Position numbers and translations under genes: made by a program. Below, piece after piece: positions 43,708 through 55,136 of a stretch of 64,000 bases of DNA. The stretch is from Zopfochytrium polystomum (taxonomy: Eukaryota; Chytridiomycota; Chytridiomycetes; Chytridiales; Chytridiaceae), in the NCBI GenBank assembly GCA_025765615.1, contig JAIVFJ010000267.1, positions 1 to 64,000 of the forward strand, read 5' to 3'. Below the pieces are notes generated by a model. The model saw nothing but the letters and a program-made list of their open reading frames with translations, had not been told where the DNA came from and did not search any database. Each line of letters starts with the position of its first letter. The first letter of the stretch is position 1.

Positions 43708-44019
43708 ATGCGACGCACACCACCTCCACGACCGACGACCTCATCCCGCGACGTCGCGGCGAGACTTGGGCGCAAGTATGCATCGAAACAGGCCAGTTGC
43801 CAACCGGAATCGTCTGAGCCTATCCAGCAAGAAGTGCAAGGCCCGAGACGCGCCGCAGGGCTGAGCGACATTCCCGCCTCGATCATCTTCTCCATCTTCG
43901 TCCTTCAGCTGATGCACCGGTGCGTGGCAAGAGCGGCACTGCAAGCGGCTCGTGAGGCCGGACGCGGAGACTTTGCGCGTGTAGTGATTGAGCGCGACGG
44001 TCGGCTGTTTAACCTGTGA
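43708..44019 (+). CDS. Hypothetical short protein
   Basis: A frame from an internal ATG (MRRTPPPRPTTSSRDVAARLG) runs to FARVVIERDGRLFNL. It includes a hydrophobic stretch ASIIFSIFVLQLM. It could be an exon of a larger gene. No homolog is recognised. Confidence 0.25.
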   Translation: MRRTPPPRPTTSSRDVAARLGRKYASKQASCQPESSEPIQQEVQGPRRAAGLSDIPASIIFSIFVLQLMHRCVARAALQAAREAGRGDFARVVIERDGRLFNL

Positions 44020-45150
44020 GCTGCTGTGAGTAAGGAACAAAGGAGGGAGTCGATGGTGGCATTTTAATATCAAAACCATATCAACCTGTTTGCTGTGACT
44101 TCTCAAACGTGGGTCCACCAAAATAGACGTCCACACGCCAGCACCGCACACCCCCACCTTCACCCCCCATCTCCCATGGAGAAAAAACAACAGCAAAACG
44201 AACATTGCCAGCAGCAACTGTTCGTTTTTCTCGCTCTCAAGGTATGGATACCTCTGCAATCACAAAGTATCAAATCGACGCCATTGGAGGAGATCATGCA
44301 GTTGAGTGGAAAGAGGGGTTTGCTTCCGTAATTCTCTGTTCTCAGTGTTCAGATGGAGTCCCCCTCGCTCGATCACTTTGCTGAATGCCGGCCTCTTCAC
44401 ACTACTTCCTTCAACCAACCCAGGGACGAAACGACCACCACAAGCGCCGACCCGTCGATCCCCAGCACCTACTCCTTCTTCTACGGCCAGTCGCCCGCCA
44501 ACTAGCACCTTCTTGGCGAACTTTGAACTGCTGTTGAGCAGCGCAAAAAGCGCTGCTCAACAGCAGTTCAAAGTTCGCCAATCCGCGAGCGTGGCAGGAC
44601 AACTACAACGCTGAGGCTGTCTTGCGCGGCGTGGGCGGCAGCAATGGTGGACTGAGGACCTAAACCTGTTCCACTCTTGCCACCCAAGTTGCACGACTAG
44701 CATTTCACTGACGTTCACCGAAACCGCAGACCTGGCCGCCGTTACCATCGACGTTGACTTATCCCATCCCGCCACCGTCGCGTCTGTCAGAGCTGCGCAC
44801 ACGACCCGCAACTACACCACCACGCAGAGCTTCCTCTTCCACACCGGCATGCACTCACAGTCAACCTTCTACGACCTGCAGCTCGCTCTATACCACCTCT
44901 CTTGCCACGGCGCGCACCCGAAAGGCCGCGTTGCAGAGGTCAAGGACCGTGAGAGTGCATCCGATGGCTGGGAGCGAGGAGGCAAAAGCGTCAAGTAGAT
45001 TCGGAAACGAGAACTTGACACACACAAGGGAGCTAATCTGTGTGTCTGCCTTCGTTTTGCTAGAGTGGTAAAGCCAAAAGTAACAGACTTCAAACTGGGT
45101 TGGCAAGGCACGTTACTCGGCCTTAACGGAACCTTCCATCGGAAACAAAA
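44020..45150. other. Intergenic region carrying a perfect hairpin
   Basis: No supported gene. Plus-strand frames such as DLAAVTIDVDLSHPATVASV near 44730 are open for about 60 codons without a family match. The notable feature is the 32-bp inverted repeat at 44513-44581. Confidence 0.45.
44513..44581. repeat. Perfect inverted repeat, 32-bp arms, A5 loop
   Basis: TTGGCGAACTTTGAACTG... (44513-44544) and its exact reverse complement (44550-44581) are separated by five A. Both strands therefore encode the same peptide core (ANFELLLSSA ... QQQFKV). No flanking direct repeat was seen, so a MITE is not shown. Confidence 0.95.
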
Positions 45151-45159
45151 TTCTGCAAA

Positions 45160-46850
45160 AGTTCCAGGTTACCGGCCCGTACCCGTGAAAGGAACGGGGC
45201 AGTAAGCTCAGACTTTGAAGAGCGTCAGGCGATGTCCGAAGAAGCAAGCGGACTCAAAACCTCCATGTTTACCGTCGTAGCCGCCGGATTCCCAAAAACT
45301 ATCCAAGCTACTGGCTGGATGACCATTCAACCAGGCAGAAGACCTTGACATTGGAAAACACGGCGCTACCCCAGAACTAGAGTGATGAAAGCCCGTGGTG
45401 TGGCGCCCACACTCGAGAACCATATTCTTCAAATAGTCCAAGTTACTGGCTCAAAAGCGCATGTCGAGTGAGGCAGATGACTTGGACTTTGAGGAACGTG
45501 GTTCAGTTGGATGGGTCGGGGAAATGTGGCCTATGCGGGGTTGTCGGGGCGGGAAAATGAGGGCGACACGACCAGTCGGCGTTTTCGAAAAGCTTGGGTT
45601 CTCCTTAAAATCCAAGTTACTCGCCGAACGCGCTGAGTCAACGCAAATGCATTCGGGGAAAAACTTTGATTAAAAGGAAACCAGGGTGGAGATTTTGGAA
45701 AAGCAGAGCGAGTCGTGGTGTGGAAGGGTGTGGGACGGTAATCAAGGTCACTCGAAGTTCTCCAAAAAAATCCAAGTTACAGGCCCGAACCACTTTTGAA
45801 CGGGGCAGTCCACTCAGACCTTGAAGAACTTCGAGGCAAAACGAAACTTTGATCATAACCATGTCGCGGCCAAATCCTCCAATATTATCCAAGTTACTGG
45901 CTCGAAGTTGATTCCATCGCGGCAGAATACTTGGACATTGGAGAATGTGGCGCATCTCATAAATGGAGAAGTGGAGAAAGGAGGAAGCACAAGTGGTCGA
46001 ATCCGACAATCGGTTCGCCACGACGTCCAAATTCTTCAAATAGTCCAAGTTACTGGCTCAACGCCCAATGGCAAGCGAGGCAGATGACTCGGACTTTGAG
46101 GAATGTGGATAGTTTGGAAGGCGGACGGGGGGAACAGTGGATGCGGACAGAAAAAACGAAGAAGCAACACCGCAAAGAAACCGGAAACTTCAGCCGCCTG
46201 GGTTCTCCTTAAAATCCAAGTTACACGAAGAATACGGTGAGATCATCTCCGTCCATTTGGGGAGCAACTCAGATCAAGGGAAACCAGACCGAAACGCTTT
46301 CAAATAGTCCAAGTTACGTCCTCAACACCCAAAGGCAAGCGAGGCAGATGAGTCGGACTTTGAGGGGTTGGAAGGCGGACGGGGGGAAGCGGTGGATGCG
46401 GACTGAGAAAACGAAGTGCCAACACCGCAAAAGACAGGAAGCCTGGGTTCTCCTTAAAATCCAAGTTACTTGCCAAAAATGCTGAAATCATCTCCAAGCA
46501 TCCGGGAAGCAACTCAGATTAAGGGAAACCAGGACCGAAACGTTTCAGGGAAGGAGTTGACAGCATCGTTGAAGGGAGGAGTGGAGTTCTGGAGGTCGAG
46601 AGGCGAGCCACGCTGACGATCCCAGCGTCCCGGGAGGAATCCAAGTTGACCGCCCGTCTGAAAGCCTCTCGATCTCGCGGAGAAAGTTGAGCTGAGGGAG
46701 CAAGGGAAGATGGGTGATGGCAATCTGAGCGAGATCGGTGGTCGAGTATTTATGGAAGAATTGGCCCAAGCAGCCCCACCCAGCCGACGAGACAACTCCG
46801 ACCATCCGCCCGCCAAGCGCACATCACTGCCCGGTCGGCTGCGGCAAAAA
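45160..46850 (-). pseudogene. Degenerate repeat-protein pseudogene (ASNLDYLKN repeats)
   Basis: Eleven copies of TCCAAGTTAC-like sequence (plus strand) recur every 90-180 bp, at about 45161, 45300, 45437, 45610, 45769, 45887, 46041, 46215, 46306, 46460 and 46640. On the minus strand they translate as ASNLDYLKN, ASNLDFKENP, ACNLDFFGEL or CNLDFKENP. Each is paired with a second block (SSKSESSASL) that reads GGCAGATGACTTGGACTTTGAGG on the plus strand. The upstream end (46800-46520) reads FFHKYSTTDLAQIAITHLPLLPQLNFLREIERL, like an N-terminal F-box/repeat leader. Stops and shifts break every long frame. I infer a decayed repeat protein with units of about 50 residues; the family is unknown. Confidence 0.6.
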
Positions 46851-47600
46851 AGGCAGAGACATCCACCTTCTTGCAAAGCAGTTGCCCAGCTCGTCGCAAC
46901 TCGTGCGCTGTTACAGTTCTTTGAGTGGTCGCATTTATTTTTTTTTTTTTTTCCTTCGCGCCGCCGCTACAATTACTTCTGCAACGTTCCCCCCCTTCTA
47001 TTACACATTTTTCCGTCGATCCGAACGACCGTCTCCGCCCCTCCAACAACGTTCCATCGGGGCCAGAATACGGACGGGCTAGTGGGCCCTAAGTGGATGC
47101 AGCAGGTGGATAGACGCGCATATCTGATGCATTCGACTTGGGCGGAAGTCCTACAGTATATACCGAGCCAATGATATAGCTGCAGGGTTATCGCTGGCCA
47201 AGTCGATCGCAATTTCCGAGTTCCTGATCAGCGCGCTGAATTTCCACCAGTGAAGAACCTCCACAGAGTGAGAGTAGTCCATGGTGAAGTCCATCGAGGA
47301 GGCCGCTCTCCAGATGTTGCACCAAAAAGTTGAGGAGACCGGTGGAGCTGACAGATTGAGGATGGCAGATCTCGCCAAAAGTTCAGACCTGCAATTGCGG
47401 CAAGCGAAATAGAGTCGCCAGGGCGAGGCGTTCGTGCGGCGATTCGATTGGATCCTCAATCATTCGAGCAAGGAACGGAAACGAGGGATCGGTCAGCAAA
47501 ACGACACGTATTTTATCAGTCTGCTGTGGTTCCATCTTACTTTGAATCGTCCTCTAGTCCGCCTATTTCCTCCAGACGATCCCCCACCAACTTCGGACAC
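46851..47600. other. Intergenic, no supported gene
   Basis: T tract near 46937-46951. Short frames only. Confidence 0.45.
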
Positions 47601-47605
47601 AATCT

Positions 47606-48330
47606 TTACTGTACCAACACACGAATTCTTGAAACATATGTCGGGCTTCGGGCAGTCCGTTCAGCCACCGTTCGAACTAGCCAGACTGCTTCCACCAGTC
47701 GACTGTTGGTTAACTTGAAGATTTCCGCATCCAGTCTGATACTAAGACCGCTGTCCTTCCACCATTGTAAGCTTTTCGTGCATTGGTATCGGATAGCGCG
47801 ATCCACTGCTTCCTGGGTGTACTTGAGCTCGTATCCGCTGTCTTTCCACCACTGCAGCACCTCTGTCTTTCCTCTTTCGCTCGTGAGATCCATCAAGTAC
47901 GCATTGTACATGAGCACGAGCCCGCTGTCCTTCCACCATTGAAGGACCTCGATGAATCCTTCGCACGACGCCCACCGAACAGCCTCCTCATCATACATCA
48001 AGGGTAAGCCACTGTCCTTCCACCGCAGCGCATTAAGATTGCCTTTTTTCGTTACTGTTCATCGCTTGTTTGTCATACTTCAACTCCAGACTGCTCTCCT
48101 TCCGCCACTGCAGCATTTGTAAAACATTTGAATGAGGCCAGCCCCATCGCTCGCGCGTCATACTTCAGCGGGAGTCCGCTGTCCTTCCACCACTACAGGA
48201 GGTCAACCCGCCCTTTTGAGCAGGTCGACTCAATCGCCCGATTAGTGTACGTGAAATCCATCCCGCTGTCATTCCACCACTGAAGGGTCTCCACAGATCG
48301 TGCCACGTCCATTGCGTAATCATCGTCTAG
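47606..48330 (-). pseudogene. W-rich ankyrin-like repeat pseudogene
   Basis: Minus-strand repeats ending LQWWNDSGMDF, then a broken unit, then DEEAVRWASCEGFIEVLQWWKDSGL, GKTEVLQWWKDSGYELKYT and CTKSLQWWKDSGLSI match the fragment at 712-1263. The stretch 48000-48195 contains further WWKDSG-type units in other frames (CCACCATTG / CCACCACTGC on the plus strand), with stops between them. It is the same gene family as the intact GATA-tailed gene, decayed. Confidence 0.75.
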
Positions 48331-48796
48331 CGTTTTGGCAACATAGCGCTTCAGGGCGTGGCCGTCACCACCGGCTGTTGCTATGTTGCAGACACCCATC
48401 ACTTTGCGTACGGAGATATAAAAGGAAAGCAGTTCAATGAGTTCAGCTGTGTCGGAAGACGAAGCACCGCCGTTACGATTCAAAGGGGGGCTGTGAGGAC
48501 GACAGGCTGTCAAGCCTGTGACCTCAAATAAAAGAGTGTATACCCACTTTTTCACTGATAATTGTGAGGATTATCCACCTGTCTTGAAGCGTGTTATACA
48601 CGCATTCGGCTTGGACTCTGCTGTATATATTATTATTTTTTTATTATTACTGGTTGTCCACATAAGCCACCGACTGACACTTGTTTTCGCGCCCACATCA
48701 CCTGTCACTATTATTATTTGTGCTATTATTATTATTATTATTATTCTGTACAACAGCTGCAGACTGAGTGAGTCAGTGTTTGCTCAACCGCTGGCA

Positions 48797-48870
48797 TAGG
48801 GCTTCCTTGCTCAGTGGTTAGAGCGCTCCCTTCAATTGGGAAGGTGCCAAGTTTGAGACATGCAGACTGT
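48797..48870 (+). repeat. tRNA-like SINE head
   Basis: A-box-like TTGCTCAGTGGTTAGAGCG is followed by a pairable anticodon-like arm (CTCCC-TTCAATT-GGGAA) and a degraded B-box (AAGTTTGAGAC). The 3' acceptor does not pair. It fronts DNA of different composition (about 48880-50520), so a tRNA-derived retroposon remnant is likely. Confidence 0.45.
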
Positions 48871-48879
48871 TGGGCTGCA

Positions 48880-50530
48880 AAGTCCACCATGTCCAGCTAA
48901 TAACCCCTCACTTTTGGAATGACTAAGGACTGAACCACTTCTGTGTGAGAAGTGCAAAGTCCAGATGCCCAGCTACCATGATGTAATGCCTCATATGAGT
49001 GGTATGAGAAGACAGGGCTTTCTTTCTCTTTCTGTTGATGATGTTTACTTATTTTTTCAATTGGTATTTTCTTTTGTTTTGGCTCTTTTTCTTGTTTTAT
49101 CTTTTATTTAGTTGTTTGTTTACTGTCTCTCTTTGTGTGTCTTCCTTTCTTTCTGTGGCTGTGGTGAGTTTCTTCTTGTCTGCACCAATCATTTCTTGCC
49201 AGTTCCTCCACCCCCCCCTCCACTCTGCTCTGGTGGCTGTCTGCCAAGAAATGGCCCCATGATTCTCTGAGCTGTCTCTCTTTGTTGATGGCTCAGCCCC
49301 ATTTGGTGAATCACCCACCCCTTCTGTTCTTTACTGTTTTATTTATTGTTTTGTTGTTTTGTATGTGTTTTCCCTCCATTTTCCTCTCCTCCCTGTGATT
49401 CCAACCCTCTCCTATTTAAACTGCTGCCCCCCCTTCTTGTTGACTGTGAGAACTGTACCTGAAGTCCCTTGCCTGCCCTTTTCTTCCTGACTGTGTGTAT
49501 GAGCTCCCCTGGTGTGTGACAGGAGGTTGAAGTCCTCTTGGCCATCATGGCAGTGTGCTGGGTTCGATCCCCAGTGCACCTCACCATTCTGCATGCTGCT
49601 TAGGTTGGACTGGGTAGGAGCCACTTGGTGATGGAAGGATAGAGGGTAAATCTGTGGTGGTGCCTCTGAATGAGCTGGCTGGTCAGGTACTGCTGCAGAA
49701 ATGGTCTCTCAGGTACGCCCCCATCTTCCTGGTTGCTGGCTCCTGTGGCCTCTGGTGGGCCTGGTCTTCACTGGGTTCAGACCCTCTTTCTCTCAGATTA
49801 ATGCCTGTGATGTCATGGTGCCACACTTGTGTGTGGGAGTGGGTTTTAACCTTCCTTGCTTCTAAGATAGGGGATTCCTCTGGCCTGGTGAGACAGATGT
49901 CTGTGTCCTAGTAGGATGGAGCAAGAAGAGTCCCACTGTCTCCCACCCTGTGTCCCCTCCTTGGATTGAGTTGGAACCTCTCTTGGGAGTGAGACAAGAT
50001 GTGTCTGGTTCTGTTAAGTGGAAAACAGTTCTGGTTTGGTCCAACAGGCATCTCTGCACACTAACTGTTCCTTGTGTTTGCCCTTCGTGTCCAACCCCCT
50101 CCAACTTAGGGCTTGTCTTTGGCAGGGAGGGAGCTGGTGCTCCAAGGTGGTGACTCCAACAGGTTGGGACCTCTCTTGCCTTCCCCCTTGGCTTCTGCCT
50201 TGGGAAGGAGCTGGCACAGATTGGTTGGTGCTGCCTTAGGCGCCCCCTTTGTTGCCCTAAGTCTCATTCCTTACCGAGTGATTCGGTCCCTTTGGCTTTG
50301 CCATTGGGGTTTCTCTGTGTCTTGGACCAGAGGCATTTTGCACTTTCTTTTGTGATTGTGCCACCTTTGTCACACTTTTCTTATGTTTCCCTTTTAGATG
50401 TGTGATAACTGCTCTTTTTTGTGTTTACAGAGTTTCTTTTGTGTTTGATGATGGGTTTTAGTAGACTCCAAATACATTTTCCTGTCTGGTGACCCCTAGA
50501 CACCTTCTTTTGCCCTTTTCATTAGATAGG
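48880..50530. other. Low-coding, composition-shifted DNA, probable retroposon remnants
   Basis: The stretch has fewer CpG and more TG/CT dinucleotides than its neighbours and contains no supported gene. A second B-box-like GGTTCGATCCCCAG lies at 49560-49576. ATT/ATA trinucleotide runs lie at 48625-48650 and 48710-48745. Confidence 0.45.
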
Positions 50531-50985
50531 ATTGGTATTTAGGCCATTGCTCTATTTCCACCTCCAGCCCAGGGTGAGGAGATTTAGAGAGCACAGTCTC
50601 ACAGGGCCACCAATTTTCGCGCTTTTGGACATAATGTCCACATCACCACCACGAAAAAATGGGTGTTTGAGCGGAAGGGCAGACAAACACACGCACGGAG
50701 GGCGGCCGGCCTTGGTGTTACCAAAGAAAACGACGGAATCTCTTGCGGTTTGGTGGAGCAAAGCAACGGAAAAGAGAAAAAGACCAGACGATCAAGGGGT
50801 AAGGCTCAACATGGAGGAGGAGAATAGGCAGCAAGCAAGGACAAACAAGCGTATTCAGAAAAACGGTATCACGTTACCCACGGCAACATGCCTCCAAATG
50901 CGCCATATTCCCCCAATTTCCGTCGACGCCGCCGCCGCCGTCCCCCTTTTCCCTCACCCCCGAATCTCAAACACCTACCCGCTTC
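50531..50985. other. Intergenic downstream of Rab5, no supported gene
   Basis: Plus-strand frames cross the end of the Rab5 gene but show no domain of their own. Confidence 0.45.
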
Positions 50986-50987
50986 AA

Positions 50988-51893
50988 TCAGCACTGACAC
51001 GGCTGCTGCTCCGCGGCGCCGCCCGGTCCCTGGTTCAAGTCCACCCGACTGTTGCCGCTCGCCCCCGCTCCACCCGCGCCGCTGCCCGACCCCTGCCCAC
51101 GCGACCGTGAAGCGAGCAGCTGGTCCAGTGGGATTTTCTTGGCTGATGAGCGGGTTCATCGAGATCAGCGATGTCGGATGAACAGAAAAAGAAAAGAAAG
51201 TGCTAAGGAAGGAAAAACTCACCAATCTCTGTAAACACCTCCATCACAAACTCGCCCGACTTGGCTGACGCCTCCGTAAACAGCAAGCCGGACTCGTTCG
51301 CGTACGCCTGCGCCTCCTCGGTCGGGATCGCTCGCGTGGCGGCCAGATCGAGCTTGTTGCCGACCAGCGCGATGACGATATTGGCATTGGCCTGCCGCTG
51401 GAGCTCTTTGACCCACGATTTGGCCTTGTCGAGCGAGGACTGGGTGTGGGTGCAGGAAAGAGTGTCAACCGGAGATTGGAATCGGATTGGAGGCGAAGCG
51501 ATCGATCGACACACAACAAAAGGGCTCTGAACTCACCGGCTTCGTAATATCGTAAACGACAACCGCCGCCTGCGCGTTCCTGTAATACATCGGCGCCAGA
51601 GAGTGGAACCTCTCCTGCCCCGCGGTATCCCAGATCTCAAACTTGATGACCTTGTCTTCCAGCTTGCACTTTTGCGTCAGGAACGCGGCGCCGATCGTCG
51701 GCTCCTTGTTCTCTTGGAAATCGTTGTTGACAAAGCGGAGGACCAGCGAGGACTTGCCAACGGCGGCTTCGCCGAGGAGGACGAGTTTGACTTGGATGGG
51801 TTTGGCGGCGGCGGCGGGAGTGGGCTGGGTGGAGGTGTTGGCGTTGAAGGTGGTGGCGGCTTCGGCGGCGCGGTTGTTGTTCGGGCGGGACAT
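50988..51893 (-). CDS. Rab5-type small GTPase
   Basis: Three exons on the minus strand: 51893-51537, 51439-51223, 51142-50988, 242 residues. Motifs: P-loop GEAAVGKSS; switch I PTIGAAF (the Rab5 hallmark); [20 protein letters not shown]. The last exon, not visible as an open start, reads [19 protein letters not shown] ... and ends RVDLNQGP ... PCQC, a CxC prenylation site as in Rab proteins. The N-terminus has a Thr/Pro/Ala-rich extension of about 30 residues. Rab5 controls early endosome fusion. Confidence 0.95.
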
Positions 51894-51899
51894 TGTGTG

Positions 51900-53390
51900 G
51901 TAAGAGTGTGTGATGGGTAACTTAGAGGAAAAGGACTAGGATAAGAGATCGGCTTTCTTTCGGACGCTGTGTCGATCGATCGGTGGGACGGCCTTTTGGA
52001 CGACGCTGATGGGGTTGCTGATGATGCTCGGAGGGGAGGTGGAAAGAGTGGAAGAGGGTGGTGAGATCGTGGCGGAGGTGGGTTTCTTATCTTTACTTTT
52101 TCTGGTCTTTTTCTTGTGTGGCGAGGCAAGCGCGTCGCGCGACGCAGAGGGGGCGTGCCAAAGGAGCAGCCGAGTGCGAGTGCGAGTGCGTTAAGCTGCA
52201 CCTCGGCTGACGGCACGCGACACAGTCAGCTCTTCTAAGGGTGCGTGGACAAGTGTTTGCCCCGCAGACGGAGGAGACTAGCTTGGAGTAACTAGCAGCA
52301 TCCGATCTGCACTCATCATGTACAACATTGTCGCCCTGGTCCGCTCTTAGATGCATCAGATCGGACCGCAGAACAAAGCAGGCTGAGACTTAATCTGCTC
52401 AACCAACACTCTCATGTGTTGGGTGTCGTCGGTATGACGGGAGCTGGCAACGACGCCGGGTCCCCGCAATACGCGAATACATGCTTTCGTCCCCACCCGA
52501 GGCGCCCGCTGGCGTCATTTGTGAGTTTTGAAAGAAGTGATGAGTCGTTGTCTAGACTTTTTGTTTTACGCAGATTCTTTTTTTTTTTTTTTTTTTTTTC
52601 CTATTGGGACGAAAGCAACACCGTGCGGAAAGAAGAGAAAAACGAAGTAAGTACCCCCTGTCAAGGAAATATGGGAATGATTTTCCGCGAGATGCGTAGC
52701 GATGTGATGGTAACCGATTTGATAACGGAGAGGATGAATAACAATTGGGAAAAAACATAGCGGGCCTAGAGACCGACAGCCCGATGATCGACAAGGACAA
52801 CAAAAATGACAGCAGAAAGTCGTTCGAATGTGCGCGTTATGAAGGCGGCGCAACACCCAAAAACTCTCCGCACACACGAAACACACCCCGCATGCCGCTA
52901 AGCGCCGAATCCCAGTCACGTCGGATTGCGGCGGCCCGCGGCGTCCTCCCCGTCGTTCTAAACGCCGCTCCGACACACACCGGTCGCGAAAACTCGTGGC
53001 CAGCCTCTCGCCGCGTCCATCCTGCACGCCGGGGTCGCGACCGAGGTCTGCCTGTCGGCGACGTGGCTCGTCCTGTCGTACTTTCGCGCACTCGCACCAT
53101 ATTGGCGACCCCGAATACGTGATTAGGAACAAGAACGTGCTGGTCGTCGTCGCGATGTTCTGCCAGGCACTAACACCGCCGTGGAGTGGTCGTTGCGGCC
53201 GTTGTCGTCGTTTGGCAGCAACGATGATACGTGCGGGGTTCGCCCCCAGGTCAGAATTTGGAGAGAAGGAGCAGCCCTTACAGTGGGTGCTGCAGCACAC
53301 ACACAATCCTATTTTACATTGGCCAATGACTCACGGAATCAAAAAGTATGCGAACTACCACGAAGGAAAGGTCAAAAGAGTGTGTGGAGT
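51900..53390. other. Intergenic, no supported gene
   Basis: Contains a 22-nt T tract (52578-52599). Overlapping frames lack domains. Confidence 0.5.
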
Positions 53391-53396
53391 ACTGTA

Positions 53397-54083
53397 TCAG
53401 GAGGAGGAGGAGAAGAAACCCTTGCCAAGCAACTTTCTGTAGAGCGAAGCGCCAAACCTGTGCTTAGTCTGCCCTTTTTCTCCATCCCAGCCAGGACAAG
53501 CCAGCGAAAGGTCCCGCAGCGCAATACAAACCCGCTGGTAGCCCGCACCTGTCATGCAGCTGCACTCCAGAATGTCCACTGGGGCACCTGCGGCGCAGAA
53601 CGGCGGGACGACGGCAGAGATTGCGTCCCTCCTCGCGGCCACGCTCGCCTTGTCCTGTGGGGCGGCATCTGCGTGGGTGCCGACCACAATGACGGGGAAG
53701 GCGGCTTCGAGGATGAGCGATCCGATCTCGGCCAGGACGCCGGCTGTGGGGTCGACGCCGGCGGCGACATCCCAGCAGACGACCACAAAGTCATGTCGCG
53801 TCTCGACAGCGAGGGGGAAGAGCCCCGGGGAAAACAGGTAATTCACGACGTCGAGTCGGCGGGCCGTGCCGTCCCACCAATCCTGGGCGGACCGCGGGAT
53901 CCGCATGGCGAACATCCACTTTTCAAAGTGAAAGCGGACCATGTTGCGGTGGATGGGGAATTCGGCGGTGCAGTTGGCGCCGTCGAAGCAGTTTTCCCAG
54001 ACGTGGACGAGGGTCGCCTTGCCCGCTGAGGCGGCCCCGATGAAGCTGCAGCGACGTTCGATGTTGACGTCGCGGACAGGCAT
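53397..54083 (-). CDS. Roc-like/Ras-like GTPase fold protein with altered P-loop
   Basis: The single-exon product of 228 residues starts at the ATG at 54083 (MPVRDVNIERRCSFIG). The P-loop is GAASAGKAT (GKA in place of GKS/T). A hydrophobic strand DFVVVCWDVAAG is followed by PVIVVGTHAD, the NKxD-equivalent seen as GTHxD in Roc domains of Roco proteins, and ILECSCMTGAGYQRV (the SAK-like loop). The overall order matches small GTPases, but the Walker A change suggests weak or absent nucleotide hydrolysis. It could be the isolated Roc part of a Roco-type protein. Confidence 0.7.
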   Translation of the reverse strand: MPVRDVNIERRCSFIGAASAGKATLVHVWENCFDGANCTAEFPIHRNMVRFHFEKWMFAMRIPRSAQDWWDGTARRLDVVNYLFSPGLFPLAVETRHDFVVVCWDVAAGVDPTAGVLAEIGSLILEAAFPVIVVGTHADAAPQDKASVAARRDAISAVVPPFCAAGAPVDILECSCMTGAGYQRVCIALRDLSLACPGWDGEKGQTKHRFGASLYRKLLGKGFFSSSS

Positions 54084-54182
54084 TGACAATATGAGATCGA
54101 GCGTTGTGGGTGGGTGGTTGGGTGGGTGGGGTGGCAGAGTCAGCGAGCGATGGATGGGATTGAGGGGGTCTTGTTTTGTTTT

Positions 54183-54186
<4 letters not shown>

Positions 54187-54212
<26 letters not shown>
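54187..54212. repeat. Poly(T) tract, 26 nt
   Basis: Uninterrupted T run; with similar runs at 25606-25632, 52578-52599 and 57507-57530. Confidence 0.9.
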
Positions 54213-54213
<1 letters not shown>

Positions 54214-54514
54214 TCGTTTCTGCTTTTGCGGCGTGCGACGCATCCCCCGGCCTTTCGTTGGCTGACTTCGAACTCCAGAGGCTCGAAAAGGAGGAGGAAT
54301 GAGAAGGAACCGGATGCTGGCAAATGGGGTGTGCCAGCGAGGGGCGTCCTTCTTGTTATGGCGGTTCTGTTTGTTGGGAGTGGAGCGGGTGAAGCCAAAC
54401 CTCCGCTCGATTGTCTGGTGTTGGCCCCGGAGTGACCGCAGAATATTCAGTCAGCTGTGGTTAGGTTAGGGTTTTGTTTGCTTCAGCTATGGAAATACAG
54501 TGGACTAGGTTTGA

Positions 54515-54640
54515 TGGAGCTGTGGCCTATAGTCTAGTGGCAAAAGGGATGAGACAAGCCTTTAAGATGGGAAGCTCCTGGTTATTAGCAGAGCCAGTAC
54601 CCGGATTCAGCTCAAATTCAACAAAGATGGATGATGTGGT
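54515..54640 (+). repeat. tRNA-like SINE-type segment
   Basis: GGCCTATAGTCTAGTGGCAAAAGGG matches a polymerase III A-box; a weak B-box-like AGCTCAAATTCA lies about 80 nt later. Stems do not close as a tRNA. The surrounding 54430-55000 has no gene. Confidence 0.4.
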
Positions 54641-55047
54641 TCAGTTCTAGCTTTATTGAAGGACAGCTAAATGGTAATAAAAGATATAGGGGGCAAAATA
54701 ACGGCATAGTGACAACTGGGGGAGAGCTTTTAAGAGACCCCAGCTAAGACCATGATCAGTGAGATTAGGAATCTCACACTTCCTCCACAACGCAATGAGG
54801 CTTCCATGAAAGGCGCAGGTAGGATTCAGGGTGCTGGTCGCCCTGTATGACCCAATTTATTGAAGCAATTGCCAAGCCCTTGCATTCGTTTTCTTGTATT
54901 TTTCGCAACTCGAGGCGGAGTCGCCAAACTTCGTTCGGGCGTTGAGGTTGTCTTTCAGCTTTCGAATGGGGAGCTTCGCGTTTTTGTCAGCATCTCTGAA
55001 TACTTTTTTGGTGAATAAATTTGTCATCACTGCTTTCTAATTCAAGC

Positions 55048-55059
55048 TATATATATAAA
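55048..55059 (+). promoter_or_regulatory. TATA box of the SDR gene
   Basis: TATATATATAAA, 78-89 bp upstream of the ATG at 55137. Confidence 0.65.
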
Positions 55060-55136
55060 CCCTCACAACTAACCAGAAACATCACGTGCACTTCGCCACA
55101 TTCGCGATCCCTCTTCCCTTCGATTCACCAAAGCAC

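Noticed and set aside
44513..44581. Hairpin as a bacterial intrinsic terminator
   Set aside because: The context is eukaryotic and no T tract follows.
45160..46650. CRISPR-like array
   Set aside because: Repeats are degenerate, spacers vary from 90 to 180 bp and the units translate as a repeat protein.
48797..48870. Functional tRNA gene
   Set aside because: Acceptor arms do not pair and the B-box is degraded; treated as a SINE head.
54459..54471. GGTTAGGTTAGGG, telomere-like
   Set aside because: Only two units and not at a chromosome end; no array.
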